Assembly (NCBI GenBank): GCA_016715205.1
Contig: JADKBC010000008.1
Location: 124,001 to 188,000, forward strand
Length of the DNA stretch: 64,000 bases
Source: Holophaga sp.
GTDB taxonomy: Bacteria > Acidobacteriota > Holophagae > Holophagales > Holophagaceae
Direction of reading: 5' to 3'
The notes under the pieces were generated by a model, which ran no database searches, had not been told where the DNA came from, and saw only the letters and a program-made list of their open reading frames with translations. Shown one piece after another: positions 17,805 through 27,358 of the stretch. The position numbers and the translations under genes are program-made. Positions within the stretch are counted from its first letter, which is position 1. Each line of letters starts with the position of its first letter.

Positions 17805-20132
17805 ATGGCATTTCGACGGATTTCGCGGGGCTTGTACGCGGTCTTCCTGGTGTTGCTCGGCCTTGCGGCAACGGCCTCGGAAGTGGTTGGGGCAGGGAAG
17901 CTCCTTTCCCACCGCCTACAGGACAACACCCTTTTCCTGCGGTACGAGCGGGCCACGGCCCAAGTGGATACGGTGAACGGCGGCACAATTCACTGGGTGT
18001 TTGCCTTCTCCGAAACAATTCCCGAGCGGTATTCCTATGCGGTGGTAGAACGGCCCAAAGACACTGGCCTTGGGGTTGAGGAAGGCCCAGCTGATCTCCG
18101 GGTACCCCTGGTGGGTGGCGAGATTCGGGTGAGTCGCGAAGGGCTTGGCCTCGAGGTTTTCCAAGCGGGCCAACGCCTGTTTTCCGGCCAGGCCGAGTTC
18201 GATGTCACCCAGGGAAAGGTCACCGTGCGCATGAAGGAATCCGGTGAGCGCTTTTTCGGACTGGGCTGCAAGACCGGCGCCATGGAGCTCACGGGCCGTT
18301 CCTTCGAAAACTACAATACGGATGCTTATGGTTATTCCGAACAGAGCGATCCCATCTACACCACCATTCCTTTCTACTTGGCTATCCGCTCCGAGGCGGC
18401 CTACGGGGTGTTTGTGGATAGCCCCGCTCGTTCAGAATTCGATTTTTCCAAATCGGGACATTCCTTTTCGGTGCCCGAACACTGGGCTGAAACCTACATC
18501 TTTCCAGGTGGCGTAAAGCAGATTGTTTCCAACTACACCCGGCTGACTGGGCGCCCATATCTGCCACCCCTGTGGGCCTTCGGCTTCCATCAATCCCGCT
18601 ATTCCTATATGGATACCGAGGAAGTGATGAAGGTTGCGGAAGCCTTCCGGGCCGCAGAATTGCCTCTGGATGCCATTCATCTGGATATCGATTTCCTGGA
18701 TCGGAATCGGTCCTTTACCCACAATCCGACAACCTTTCCAGATCCGCTCGGAATGAACACGAAATTGGCGGGAATGGGCATTCGGACCGTAGTAATTGCG
18801 GATCCGGCCATTCCCAGGGACGAAACCGATCCGATCTTCCAATCGGGCCAACAGGCCGACATTTTTCTTCGGAAGGATGGCGCGTATTACGAAGGCAAGG
18901 TATGGCCTGGGCTCAGTGTGTTCCCGGATTTCACGGCAGAAAAGACCCTGGCCTGGTGGGGGCCACTGTATGCGGATTCCTTGCAATGGGGGATTTCGGG
19001 CTTCTGGAATGACATGAATGAGCCTGCGGTTTTCAACGAACTCAAGACCATGGATCCGCTGGTCGAGATGGACCACCACGGCCTCCGCGCGCCCCACAAA
19101 AGCCTGCACAACGCCTACGGCCTGGCCATGGCGCGGGCCACCCATCTCGGCTTGGCAGCGTTGCGCCCAGATCAGCGCGTATTTCTGCTCTCTCGGGCCG
19201 GCTATGCGGGTATCCAGCGCTACGCCTTTCTCTGGTCTGGGGACAACTCGGCCCGCTGGTCGCACCTGCGGATGAACGTCACCATGGCTGCGAGCATGGG
19301 GCTTTCGGGTGCACCCTATTTCGGCGCGGATATCGGTGGCTACGTGGGAAACCCCTCCGGCGAGTTGATGGCCCGGTGGATTCAGGCGGGCACCTTTGTG
19401 CCCTTCATGCGGGATCACACCGGCAAGGGCAATGCGGCCCATGAACCCTATGCTTTCCCGGCTGAACGCGCGTCCATTCGCAAGTATCTTCAGCTCCGCT
19501 ATGCCCTCATTCCCTATCTCTACACCGCGGCCTGGCGGGCCAGCACCGAGGGTGAACCCATCAACCGCCCCTTGTTCTATGATTTTGGCCCCCGCTATCT
19601 TGGCGTGGAGCATGGATTTCTCTTTGGGCGTGATCTGCTGGTTTTTCCCGTGCTTGGGCCTGGCATAAAGGAGATCGAAGCGGTTCTGCCGGAGGGAATC
19701 TGGTACGGCCTTTTTGACCGAGTTCAATACCGTGCGGGCAAAGTTCTGGTGCCCACTTCGCCCACCGATATTCCCGTCTTTGTGCGCGGTGGCAGCATTC
19801 TGCCAAGGGCCTTGGCCACGGTGCGGAATACCGATGAATTGAGAAAAGATCGGAGCCTGCTCCTCTCCGTATATCCAGATTCGCAAGGTCAAGCGGAGGG
19901 CTTCCTGTACGAGGATGATGGAATCAGCCAAAACCACCGGAAGGGCGTTTTTCTCAAGAGCACCTTTACAGCTCGAATCCACCGGGGCAGCCTTCACTTC
20001 TCCATGCACCAGGAAGGCTCGTTTCCGTTGCATCGGCGCATTGAGCTCGCGGTGCCAAGCTCTGTTCGGACGGTGCTCTACAAGGGGAAACGGTTTCCTG
20101 TGACCCGGGGGACCGCTCACATCCAAGGCTAG
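17805..20132 (+). CDS. Secreted GH31 alpha-glucosidase
   Basis: 775 residues from ATG 17805, starting with a signal peptide (hydrophobic core LYAVFLVLLGLAA). The GH31 catalytic nucleophile is D403 in WNDMNEP and the acid/base is D480 in WSGDNSARW; the N-terminal GH31 beta-sandwich and C-terminal beta domains are present. It would release glucose from the non-reducing ends of alpha-glucans or isomaltose-type oligosaccharides in the periplasm or outside. Specificity within GH31 (alpha-1,4, alpha-1,6, xylosidase) cannot be fixed from motifs alone. An upstream in-frame ATG at 17781 overlaps the ROK gene and would spoil the signal peptide. Confidence 0.9.
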   Translation: MAFRRISRGLYAVFLVLLGLAATASEVVGAGKLLSHRLQDNTLFLRYERATAQVDTVNGGTIHWVFAFSETIPERYSYAVVERPKDTGLGVEEGPADLRVPLVGGEIRVSREGLGLEVFQAGQRLFSGQAEFDVTQGKVTVRMKESGERFFGLGCKTGAMELTGRSFENYNTDAYGYSEQSDPIYTTIPFYLAIRSEAAYGVFVDSPARSEFDFSKSGHSFSVPEHWAETYIFPGGVKQIVSNYTRLTGRPYLPPLWAFGFHQSRYSYMDTEEVMKVAEAFRAAELPLDAIHLDIDFLDRNRSFTHNPTTFPDPLGMNTKLAGMGIRTVVIADPAIPRDETDPIFQSGQQADIFLRKDGAYYEGKVWPGLSVFPDFTAEKTLAWWGPLYADSLQWGISGFWNDMNEPAVFNELKTMDPLVEMDHHGLRAPHKSLHNAYGLAMARATHLGLAALRPDQRVFLLSRAGYAGIQRYAFLWSGDNSARWSHLRMNVTMAASMGLSGAPYFGADIGGYVGNPSGELMARWIQAGTFVPFMRDHTGKGNAAHEPYAFPAERASIRKYLQLRYALIPYLYTAAWRASTEGEPINRPLFYDFGPRYLGVEHGFLFGRDLLVFPVLGPGIKEIEAVLPEGIWYGLFDRVQYRAGKVLVPTSPTDIPVFVRGGSILPRALATVRNTDELRKDRSLLLSVYPDSQGQAEGFLYEDDGISQNHRKGVFLKSTFTARIHRGSLHFSMHQEGSFPLHRRIELAVPSSVRTVLYKGKRFPVTRGTAHIQG

Positions 20133-20159
20133 CCTTAGGTTTAATCAGGGAGCTTCGTC

Positions 20160-21632
20160 ATGTTCAAATCTGCGCTTCGAGCCCTCTTGTTGATGATGCT
20201 CATGCCCTGCGGAATCGTGCAGGCTGGCGCGCCCAAGCCTTCGATTCCCTTGAGCCAGCTGCCCCAAGGTCAACGGTGGCTGGAGCACTTCCAAAACGAT
20301 CTGCTGCCGTTCTGGAATCTGCCCGATGCCTGGGGCGAGCCCCGGGGCAACTTTCCGACCTTCCGATGCAATGATGGTCGCCTACCATCCTTGGTGGAGC
20401 CCTGCCCCGAGATCGGGTCTGCCCCAGGGTGGATCAAAGAGAATGTCGGTCGCGAATTCGTTCGGATGCAGTCTCGGCAAACCTATTTCTACGGGGTTGC
20501 CTATCACCTTACGGGCGATCCCAGGATGCTTGAATTGGCTCGTGCCGGCGTGCAGTACCTGCGGGACCATGCCTTGGACAAGGAGAGCGGCAGTGCCATT
20601 TCCTATTGGGAAAAGGGGATCGCGGGGCCGCCACCGTTGCAGCGCACCAGCCAGGATCTGGCCTACGCCCAACTGGGCATGGCGATGTATTACTACCTAA
20701 CCCGCGACGAAGAGGTGCTGGCCGATATCCTGCGGCTGAAGGCACACATCTTCAACCATTACTGGCAGGTGGATTGGGGCATGCTCCGATGGGTCGCCAA
20801 GGATGAAAAAGGCGTGGAGGATGCCCGCCAGGAACTGGTCTCCCAGCTGGATCAGATCAATGCCTACATGCTGCTGTTGACACCCATCCTGCCCGAACCG
20901 AAACGCACCCAGTGGAAACAGGAATTGACGCAATTGGCCAACATGATGATCGAAAAATACTTTGCGCCGGAACAACACCTGTTCTGGGGCACGGTGCACG
21001 ACGCAAAGGGAAAGACTTTAGGTTCCCGGCATACGGATTTTGGGCACACGGCCAAGGCACTGTGGATGATTGAGCGCATTGGTCGGCTTACCAACGACAA
21101 GGTCCTGATCGAGTTCGCCACCCGGGAGGCCTCGGTGGTGCTGAAGAAAGCCTACTTGGCCGAATCCGGCTCCTGGGCATCCAAACCGCGCCGGGATGGC
21201 AGCCTGGATATCCACAAGGAGTGGTGGATCTATGCCGAATTGGACCAGACGGCCGCCACCCTGGCCTTGGCCGACCCCTTCTATTCAGGCTATCTCGTGA
21301 AGACCTACGACTATTGGTTGCGATACCTGGTGGATCACGAGCATCACGAAATATTTGGCTGGGTGAATGGGGAAAACCATCAGGGCGGGGATGGGCCCAA
21401 AATCCATCAATGGAAGAGCGGCTATCATTCCGCCGAACATGCCTTGGTGAGCTTTCTGACGTCCCAGTCCCTGCACCAGAAACCCATCACTGTGTTTTTC
21501 GCCCTGGCCGCGCCCACCCAAGAATTGCGCCCCTACTTTTTCTCCGGAAAAGTAGTGAAAACCCAAACCTTCCCCCTTCCTGGCTTTGGCCGCCTGAAAA
21601 AAATCAAGGCGACCTTCGGGCGCCTGCACTGA
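20160..21632 (+). CDS. Secreted AGE-like (N-acylglucosamine 2-epimerase / cellobiose epimerase) barrel protein
   Basis: 490 residues with a signal peptide (to about residue 22, GIVQAG). The remainder resembles the (alpha/alpha)6-barrel of the AGE superfamily: RQTYFYGVAYHLTGD, the central HTDFGHTAKALWMIE, KEWWIYAELDQTAATLAL and HQWKSGYHSAEHAL supply conserved His and Trp residues. AGE enzymes epimerise or isomerise sugars, usually in the cytoplasm; an exported form in an alpha-glucan locus is less usual. It may be a sugar epimerase or an uncharacterised glycosidase. It lies 27 bases after the GH31 gene and converges on the pullulanase. Confidence 0.7.
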   Translation: MFKSALRALLLMMLMPCGIVQAGAPKPSIPLSQLPQGQRWLEHFQNDLLPFWNLPDAWGEPRGNFPTFRCNDGRLPSLVEPCPEIGSAPGWIKENVGREFVRMQSRQTYFYGVAYHLTGDPRMLELARAGVQYLRDHALDKESGSAISYWEKGIAGPPPLQRTSQDLAYAQLGMAMYYYLTRDEEVLADILRLKAHIFNHYWQVDWGMLRWVAKDEKGVEDARQELVSQLDQINAYMLLLTPILPEPKRTQWKQELTQLANMMIEKYFAPEQHLFWGTVHDAKGKTLGSRHTDFGHTAKALWMIERIGRLTNDKVLIEFATREASVVLKKAYLAESGSWASKPRRDGSLDIHKEWWIYAELDQTAATLALADPFYSGYLVKTYDYWLRYLVDHEHHEIFGWVNGENHQGGDGPKIHQWKSGYHSAEHALVSFLTSQSLHQKPITVFFALAAPTQELRPYFFSGKVVKTQTFPLPGFGRLKKIKATFGRLH

Positions 21633-21641
21633 TACCAAAGG

Positions 21642-21679
21642 AATGCCGGGGATGGCATGCAAAACCACCCACCGGCATT
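21642..21679. terminator. Possible terminator between convergent AGE-like and pullulanase genes
   Basis: AATGCCGG (21642-21649) can pair with CCGGCATT (21672-21679) around a 22-base loop. There is no T run, so this is weak. Confidence 0.3.
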
Positions 21680-21758
21680 GAATGAATGAAAAGGGAGGAG
21701 GATGGCGGAATTCATCCGTCAACCTCCGCCAGTGGTTTCCCTTGGCCTTGATCTTCGA

Positions 21759-24101
21759 CTATTTACGGTAGATCACAGACGTCAGGGGCGCCACGGTGAC
21801 GGTCTTACCGTCCACGCTCAGGGTGACGCCTGTAGCGGAGGTGATATCCGCGAGGCCCGCCGTGGCTCCGTCCACCAGGAGGTGCGCCACAGTCAGATCG
21901 CTGTCCACGGCAAAGGTGTGGGATACGGTATCCGCGTTATGCAACACGTAATAGGTGCCGCTGGCGTCGGTGGAGACAGCCTTATAGCCGAAGGCCAGCG
22001 TTGCGCTGCCTGCGCCAGTCGCCGGAATGGCTACGAGGTTGCTGGACACGGAGGCATCCAGCAGGCGGAAGGCGTTGGTGGCCTTGCGCAGCGCGATCAA
22101 TCCTTGGGTGTATTTGTAGAGCTTGTAGCCGTTCTGGGTGGTGTCGTAGTTGGTGAAATTCCCGCCGATGGGATCACCTGAATAGACCGTGGACCACTTG
22201 ACCATGTTGATGGCATCGGAGGCGTTGTAGGAGTTGTCCACGAAGGTTCGGGTGGAATTGCCTTTGGTATTGCTCGAAATCCCGAAGGTTGTTTCCTTGG
22301 TGCGGAACATCTCATCGCCCGCATGGATGAAGGCCACGCCCTGGGAGGTCAGGAGCACGGCGTAACCCACCTTGGCGCGTTTCAGGATATCGGCGTCACC
22401 GGTGACCTTGGCGGCGTTGGTGGCGAGGGCCAGCACATCGTAGAGGCAGAGGTTGTCATGACAGGTGAGGTAGCTGATGACGTTGTTGGACGAGCCAGGG
22501 GTGAAGCCATTGGTCGGTAGGCCCGCAATGTTCGCAAAGAGGTTCGCAGCGCTCTGACCCGCGCCGGTGAGGAAGGCGGGGGCGCCATCCGAGGGGTACC
22601 CGTTCTTGAAAATCTGGCGATAGCTATCTGAGAACATGGCCACATTCTTCCCAAGGAACTTGGCGGAGTTGGTCTGGTCGGCGCCCGTGACGGCATTGCC
22701 GTTGTAGTCCGTGCCAGGCCCCGTGTAGAAACCATTCCAGCCTTCGCCCAGGAAAATGGCCCTGGGATTGAGATCGGTAGCGGCCTTGTACGACGCCAGG
22801 ATGGTTTCGGTGTCCATGACGCCCATGAGGTCAAACCGGAAGCCATCGACCTTGTAATCGCGCACCCAATGGACGATGGAATCCACGATCAGTTTGCGCA
22901 CCATCTTGGATTCCGATTTCACATCGTTGCTCCCCGCGCCGTTCTTGCTGCTGGCGCGGTAGTAGTAGCCAGGGATCAGCAGGTTGCCAAGCACATCATT
23001 GTTGGCCGTGTGGTTGTAGACCACATCGATGATCACGCCCATACCCTGTTTGTGAATTTCGTTGATGAGGGTCTTCATTTCGTTGATGCGCACGGCAGGA
23101 TCATCAGGGTTGGCGGAGTACATACCGGTGGGTGTGAAGTAGTTCTGCGGGTCGTAGCCCCAGTTGTAGTTCGCGCCGCCTGTCTTGCTCAGGTCCATTT
23201 CGCGGAGGCCGATCTTCGTCTGATCGTAGGTGTAGTTCTCCAGAGGGCAGAGCAACTGCACATGGGTGACACCCAACTTCTGGATGTGAGGTAGCACATC
23301 CACCAGGGCTTTGAAGGTGCCCCACTGATGGCTTGAAGTCGCGAAGGAAAGGCTGGCATCCACCGTGAGATCCCGCACCCCCGCTTCGTAGACGACGGCA
23401 TCTCGATTCGAGGTATAGGCATAGGGGGTGACCGTTGCACCATCCGTGCCCTTCATCTTGGAACCGTCGAAGTAGAGGGAAGTGCCGGTGTAGGGCGTCC
23501 AACTACCGCCATCCGGGTTGGTGGCATTGGGATCGAGAATCGCACCCTTGCCGGTGGCATCGCCACCGATGACACTGCCGTTGGCCCGGACCCATTTGGC
23601 CATGGACTTGGCATAGGGATCCAAGATGTAGCTGCCGCTCACGTTGTAGACATAGTAGGGCTGGGCGGGGATGGGGACGGACGCGCTGGACCAGACACCA
23701 CCAGTGCCCTTGGTCATGGGAAGGGTGGCGGTCGGAGAAGACAGGGGGTCGTTCCAATGGGCATACAGATTCACGGTTACGGATCCCGCGGCAGGATTCC
23801 AATAACTGAAGGTGACATTGGAACCGCTTACAAGAGCTCCCAAAGGTGTGCTGGGAACGTTGTAGTAGCTGGCATCAGGGGCAGGCGTAGCCTTGGGATC
23901 AGCATCATAAGGGGTGCTTGGCGTGCCGTTGGAGGCATCTCCCCCGCCGCCGCAGCCCAGAAATCCGAGGGCTCCCACGAGCGCGAAGGATAGGCGGAAA
24001 GCAGTCAGGAAACTGCGCCAACACGGGGCTTCCGAGGCTGTTTTTAGCGTGTGTGACCGGTTCCAAAATGGGTTGAACGAACTGAAACCACCTTTGAACA
24101 T
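21759..24101 (-). CDS. pulA: Type I pullulanase, GH13 lipoprotein
   Basis: 780 residues from the ATG at 24099-24101, with GGAGG 5 bases upstream. A long positively charged leader ends in the lipobox LGFLGC followed by a Gly/Asp linker. An N-terminal CBM48-like domain (about 100-200) precedes the GH13 barrel. YNWGYDP at 312-318 is the type I pullulanase signature; the nucleophile is D424 in FRFDLMG, the acid/base E453 in LGEGWN, and YLTCHDN holds the third acid. It would cut alpha-1,6 branches of pullulan, starch or glycogen at the cell surface. It follows lacI on the same strand (164 bases), so the regulator and debranching enzyme may be cotranscribed. Confidence 0.92.
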   Translation of the reverse strand: MFKGGFSSFNPFWNRSHTLKTASEAPCWRSFLTAFRLSFALVGALGFLGCGGGGDASNGTPSTPYDADPKATPAPDASYYNVPSTPLGALVSGSNVTFSYWNPAAGSVTVNLYAHWNDPLSSPTATLPMTKGTGGVWSSASVPIPAQPYYVYNVSGSYILDPYAKSMAKWVRANGSVIGGDATGKGAILDPNATNPDGGSWTPYTGTSLYFDGSKMKGTDGATVTPYAYTSNRDAVVYEAGVRDLTVDASLSFATSSHQWGTFKALVDVLPHIQKLGVTHVQLLCPLENYTYDQTKIGLREMDLSKTGGANYNWGYDPQNYFTPTGMYSANPDDPAVRINEMKTLINEIHKQGMGVIIDVVYNHTANNDVLGNLLIPGYYYRASSKNGAGSNDVKSESKMVRKLIVDSIVHWVRDYKVDGFRFDLMGVMDTETILASYKAATDLNPRAIFLGEGWNGFYTGPGTDYNGNAVTGADQTNSAKFLGKNVAMFSDSYRQIFKNGYPSDGAPAFLTGAGQSAANLFANIAGLPTNGFTPGSSNNVISYLTCHDNLCLYDVLALATNAAKVTGDADILKRAKVGYAVLLTSQGVAFIHAGDEMFRTKETTFGISSNTKGNSTRTFVDNSYNASDAINMVKWSTVYSGDPIGGNFTNYDTTQNGYKLYKYTQGLIALRKATNAFRLLDASVSSNLVAIPATGAGSATLAFGYKAVSTDASGTYYVLHNADTVSHTFAVDSDLTVAHLLVDGATAGLADITSATGVTLSVDGKTVTVAPLTSVIYRK

Positions 24102-24265
24102 GAATGCCTCCAAACGGGAGAGAAATTCAAAAAAAGAGCGTTGAGGGAAGGAACAATCTGAATGAGGGTTCGGCCATCGGCGTTTCCCTGGGGTGGGTGC
24201 GCTAGGACCAAGAAACTGCATGATGATCAAGGCTGTCAATGTGTTCGGGGCAAGCGCCCAATGGA

Positions 24266-25228
24266 TTAACGCGGTGCTTGGCCCAGGGTCGTGCCTTCGA
24301 TGAGCGTCACCGGCACGACTTTCTGACGCACGGAATTCTTTTCAATGGCAGCCAGGGCCAGGGATACGGCCATGTGCGCGATGGCGGGGATATCCTGCGC
24401 CACGGAGGCCAATCCGGGATGCAGCTCCGTCAGGCCATCAAAACCCAGCACCGAAACATCCCTTGGCACGGCCACGCCGAGGTCGGCCAGGGCGCCCAGG
24501 GCACCCACGGCCATTTCATCCGTGGCACAGAAAACGCCTGTTGGCCGCTGGCCCAGGTTCCAGGCATCACGCATCAGGCGGTAGCCACCCAGCACCGAGC
24601 CTTCGCCCAGTACCGTGGTGGATTCGAGGTTCTTCAGGCCCGAGGCCGATAACCCGGCCTCGAAGCCATTGGCCCGCTCCTTGGCCCACTGGAGATCATC
24701 GGCCAGGCTCAAGTGCAGCATCCGCCGATGGCCCAGGGCCAGCATCCGTTCAGCCGCCAGGTGGCCTCCGCCCAGGTCATCGGGTGCCACACAGGAAATG
24801 CCCGGGTAGTGACCGATCAACACCGCGGGAATATGTCGATCCGCCAATGCCGCCAAACGATTATCAATATCGGCGCAATGGAACAAAAGGACAGCATCGA
24901 AGCGCCGTCGCACGGGGGTGATATCCAGAGGCAGTTCGATGAACTGCGTGGCCCGCATCTGCATTTCCTGCAGCAGGGCCCGCCAGATGAGGTTGAAGTA
25001 GGGCGAAAGTCGATTGGCGCCCGCGCCCACCCAGATGCCCAGCGTATGTTTGCTGCGCATGGAGAGTTCCCGGGCCACGGGATCCGGCACATAATCCAGG
25101 CGCTTCATGACTTCCAATACATTGAGACGCGTCTTTTCAGCCACGGTGGACTTGCCGTTGATGACTCGGCTCACTGTCCCCTTGGAAACAGCAGCCTGAC
25201 GGGCAATTTCACCAATGGTGATCTTCAT
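24266..25228 (-). CDS. LacI-family transcriptional regulator of the maltodextrin locus
   Basis: 320 residues. The N-terminal helix-turn-helix reads ITIGEIARQAAVSKGTVSRV with a hinge helix ending in PDPVARELSMRSKHTLG; the remainder is a periplasmic-binding-protein-like sugar sensor. It is divergent from the GH13-lamB transcript, and three LacI-type palindromes lie in the 390-base gap, so it most likely represses both directions and is released by maltose, maltodextrins or glucose. The inducer is inference. It replaces the MalT activator that controls similar genes in enterobacteria. Confidence 0.92.
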   Translation of the reverse strand: MKITIGEIARQAAVSKGTVSRVINGKSTVAEKTRLNVLEVMKRLDYVPDPVARELSMRSKHTLGIWVGAGANRLSPYFNLIWRALLQEMQMRATQFIELPLDITPVRRRFDAVLLFHCADIDNRLAALADRHIPAVLIGHYPGISCVAPDDLGGGHLAAERMLALGHRRMLHLSLADDLQWAKERANGFEAGLSASGLKNLESTTVLGEGSVLGGYRLMRDAWNLGQRPTGVFCATDEMAVGALGALADLGVAVPRDVSVLGFDGLTELHPGLASVAQDIPAIAHMAVSLALAAIEKNSVRQKVVPVTLIEGTTLGQAPR

Positions 25229-25267
25229 TCGTTGTAAATCCTTTGGAAGGCCTGCTGAATCTATCCA

Positions 25268-25297
25268 TCAATAGCCCTCAGGCTGCCCCCCTGTCAA
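25268..25297 (-). promoter_or_regulatory. Candidate promoter of the lacI-type gene
   Basis: On the minus strand TTGACA (25292-25297) is followed after 18 bases by TATTGA (25268-25273). Operator 1 lies 10 bases upstream of the -35 box, so autoregulation is possible. Confidence 0.45.
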
Positions 25298-25306
25298 TGC
25301 GTTCTC

Positions 25307-25324
25307 TTTGTAATCGGTTTCATT
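25307..25324. promoter_or_regulatory. LacI-type operator 1 (degenerate)
   Basis: TTTGTAATCGGTTTCATT matches 13 of 18 positions of the perfect palindrome at 25511 and keeps the central CGG core. Confidence 0.6.
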
Positions 25325-25385
25325 TTTTAAAAATCCTGTATTGACGTGCACCAGATAAGAAAAAAACGGCAAGAAAAAATTCGTG

Positions 25386-25415
25386 TTGACAAAGTTCCCG
25401 GCCAGGGACAATTAT
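25386..25415 (+). promoter_or_regulatory. Candidate promoter of the alpha-glucosidase-lamB transcript
   Basis: TTGACA (25386-25391) is followed after 18 bases by AATTAT (25410-25415). Operator 2 starts 10 bases downstream, about where transcription would begin, a classic position for repression. Confidence 0.5.
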
Positions 25416-25425
25416 TTCCAGGCTC

Positions 25426-25443
25426 ACTGCAACCGGTTTCATT
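25426..25443. promoter_or_regulatory. LacI-type operator 2
   Basis: ACTGCAACCGGTTTCATT matches 15 of 18 positions of the perfect palindrome downstream and lies at the likely transcription start of the rightward promoter. Confidence 0.7.
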
Positions 25444-25510
25444 TCTCATTCGCGAACCTTCGACCGCCCCCCTGGGACATTTCGGCAGGCTCGTTCTTTT
25501 GCGCCATCCC

Positions 25511-25528
25511 ATTGCAACCGGTTGCAAT
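25511..25528. promoter_or_regulatory. LacI-type operator 3 (perfect palindrome)
   Basis: ATTGCAACCGGTTGCAAT is a perfect 18-base palindrome with the central CG of LacI-family operators. It is 91 bases before the alpha-glucosidase start. With operators 1 and 2 it could support looping. Confidence 0.8.
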
Positions 25529-25618
25529 AATCGCCAGCCCTCGCGTTTTCCCCGATATCACGTCATCTCCCTCCTTCATCCCACAGGGGTGAGGAACCCT
25601 GGAAAGGAAAGACCGTTC

Positions 25619-27268
25619 ATGAATTCACGCGGGCAGGGTTCGGATCGCTTGGCCCAGACCGAATGGTGGCGTGGCGCCGCGATTTATCAGATCTATCCAC
25701 GGAGCTTCCAGGACACCAACGGGGATGGCATCGGCGACCTGCCGGGCATCACGGCCCACCTGCCGTACATCGCGGACCTGGGCGTGGATGCCATCTGGAT
25801 CTCGCCTTTCTTTACCTCGCCCATGATGGATTTTGGTTACGACGTGTCGGATTACCGCGGCGTTGATCCACTGTTTGGCACCCTGGCGGATTTTGATCAA
25901 CTGGTGGCCGAAGCTCATCGTCTTGGCTTGAAGGTTCTGATCGATCAGGTGCTTTCCCATAGCTCCGATCAGCATGCCTGGTTCCGGGAAAGCCACCTCG
26001 ATCGGGAAAATCCGAAAGCGGATTGGTACGTCTGGGCCGATGCCCGGCTCGATGGCACGCCACCCAATAATTGGCTATCGGTGTTCGGCGGGTCCGCCTG
26101 GACCTGGGATCCTCGGCGTCGGCAGTACTACCTGCACAATTTTTTGGCCTCCCAGCCTGATCTGAATTTTCACCACAAACCGGTGCAGGATCAATTGCTG
26201 GAGGAATGCCGATTCTGGCTGGAGCGCGGGGTGGATGGCTTCCGCTTTGACGCCTGCAATTTCCATTTCCACGATCAGCGCCTGCGCAACAACCCCACTG
26301 CCGGGGTTGGCGCCCAGGATGTTTCCACCGTGCGTCCGGGCAATCCCTACGGCCTTCAGATCCACAAGTACGACAAGAGCCAGAAGGAGAATCTGGGCTT
26401 CCTGAAGCGCCTTCGCAAGCTTATGGATGCCTATGGTGCCGTGAGTGTCGGCGAGATTGGCGACGAAGATTCCTTGGCCACCATGGCCCAGTACACGGCC
26501 GATGGGGACAAGCTGCAGATGGCCTATGGCTTCAGCCTGCTCACCGATGAGTTCAGTGCCTCCCGCATCCGTGGGGTGCTGGAAGCATTTGAAAAGCGCA
26601 TTAAGCCCGTGGGCGGCTGGGGGTGCTGGTCCTTCTCGAACCACGATTGCGTGCGGGTGGTGTCGCGCTGGGGGCAGGGCGGCGAGGGCCCGGAGTTCGC
26701 CAAGGTGCTGCTGGCGGTGCTGGCCTCCCTGCGCGGAAGCTTCTGTATCTATCAAGGTGAAGAACTGGGGCTCACCGAAGCGGTGGTGCCCTTCGACCGT
26801 CTGATCGATCCCTACGGCATCGCCTTCTGGCCGGATTTCAAGGGCCGAGACGGTTGCCGCACACCCTTGCCCTGGACCAGCGAAGCACCCCGCGGTGGAT
26901 TTTCCACCGTGGAACCCTGGTTGCCCATGGCTGCCGAACACCTGCCCAAATCGGTTGCCGCCCAGGTCAAGGACAAGGCTTCCGTGCTGAGTTTCTACCG
27001 GACCTTCCTCGGCTGGCGCAAGGAACAGAACGTTCTGCGCGAGGGCAGCCTGCGTTTCCTTAAATCCGATGAACAGGTGCTGGCCATCCGCCGTGAACTC
27101 AACGGCGAACGGATCATCGCCGTGTTCAACCTGGGCCCCGACGCCCGGGATTTCATGCTCCCAATGGGCACGCGCACCCTCCGGGGGCACGGCCTCCAGG
27201 AGATTGAGCCCGAGGGTAGAACCCTGCATCTGCCGCCCTGGGGTGGTTATTTCGGAAGCATTCGATGA
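25619..27268 (+). CDS. GH13 alpha-glucosidase (oligo-1,6-glucosidase type)
   Basis: 549 residues without a signal peptide, so cytoplasmic. The start EWWRGAAIYQIYPRSFQDTNGDGIGDL is typical of GH13 alpha-glucosidases (quoted in part: YQIYPRSFQDTNGDG). Catalytic residues are the nucleophile D211 (FRFDACNF), acid/base E279 (VGEIGDED) and D343 (SNHD). It would split imported maltodextrins or isomaltose into glucose for the ROK kinase. The ATG at 25619 follows AAGGAAAG; an open frame runs upstream through the operators but holds no domain. It is the first gene downstream of the operator region and lies 90 bases before lamB. Confidence 0.92.
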   Translation: MNSRGQGSDRLAQTEWWRGAAIYQIYPRSFQDTNGDGIGDLPGITAHLPYIADLGVDAIWISPFFTSPMMDFGYDVSDYRGVDPLFGTLADFDQLVAEAHRLGLKVLIDQVLSHSSDQHAWFRESHLDRENPKADWYVWADARLDGTPPNNWLSVFGGSAWTWDPRRRQYYLHNFLASQPDLNFHHKPVQDQLLEECRFWLERGVDGFRFDACNFHFHDQRLRNNPTAGVGAQDVSTVRPGNPYGLQIHKYDKSQKENLGFLKRLRKLMDAYGAVSVGEIGDEDSLATMAQYTADGDKLQMAYGFSLLTDEFSASRIRGVLEAFEKRIKPVGGWGCWSFSNHDCVRVVSRWGQGGEGPEFAKVLLAVLASLRGSFCIYQGEELGLTEAVVPFDRLIDPYGIAFWPDFKGRDGCRTPLPWTSEAPRGGFSTVEPWLPMAAEHLPKSVAAQVKDKASVLSFYRTFLGWRKEQNVLREGSLRFLKSDEQVLAIRRELNGERIIAVFNLGPDARDFMLPMGTRTLRGHGLQEIEPEGRTLHLPPWGGYFGSIR

Positions 27269-27358
27269 GTTTTCTTTCTCGGCCGTCTCTCCGGAGCGGC
27301 CCCTGTTCCACGCACCACAAACCCAGCCGCTGAGCGGCATTCACTAGGAGGCAACACA

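Noticed and set aside
18432..20126. Long minus-strand frame opposite the GH31 gene (564 codons)
   Set aside because: Fully antisense to a GH31 gene with intact catalytic motifs.
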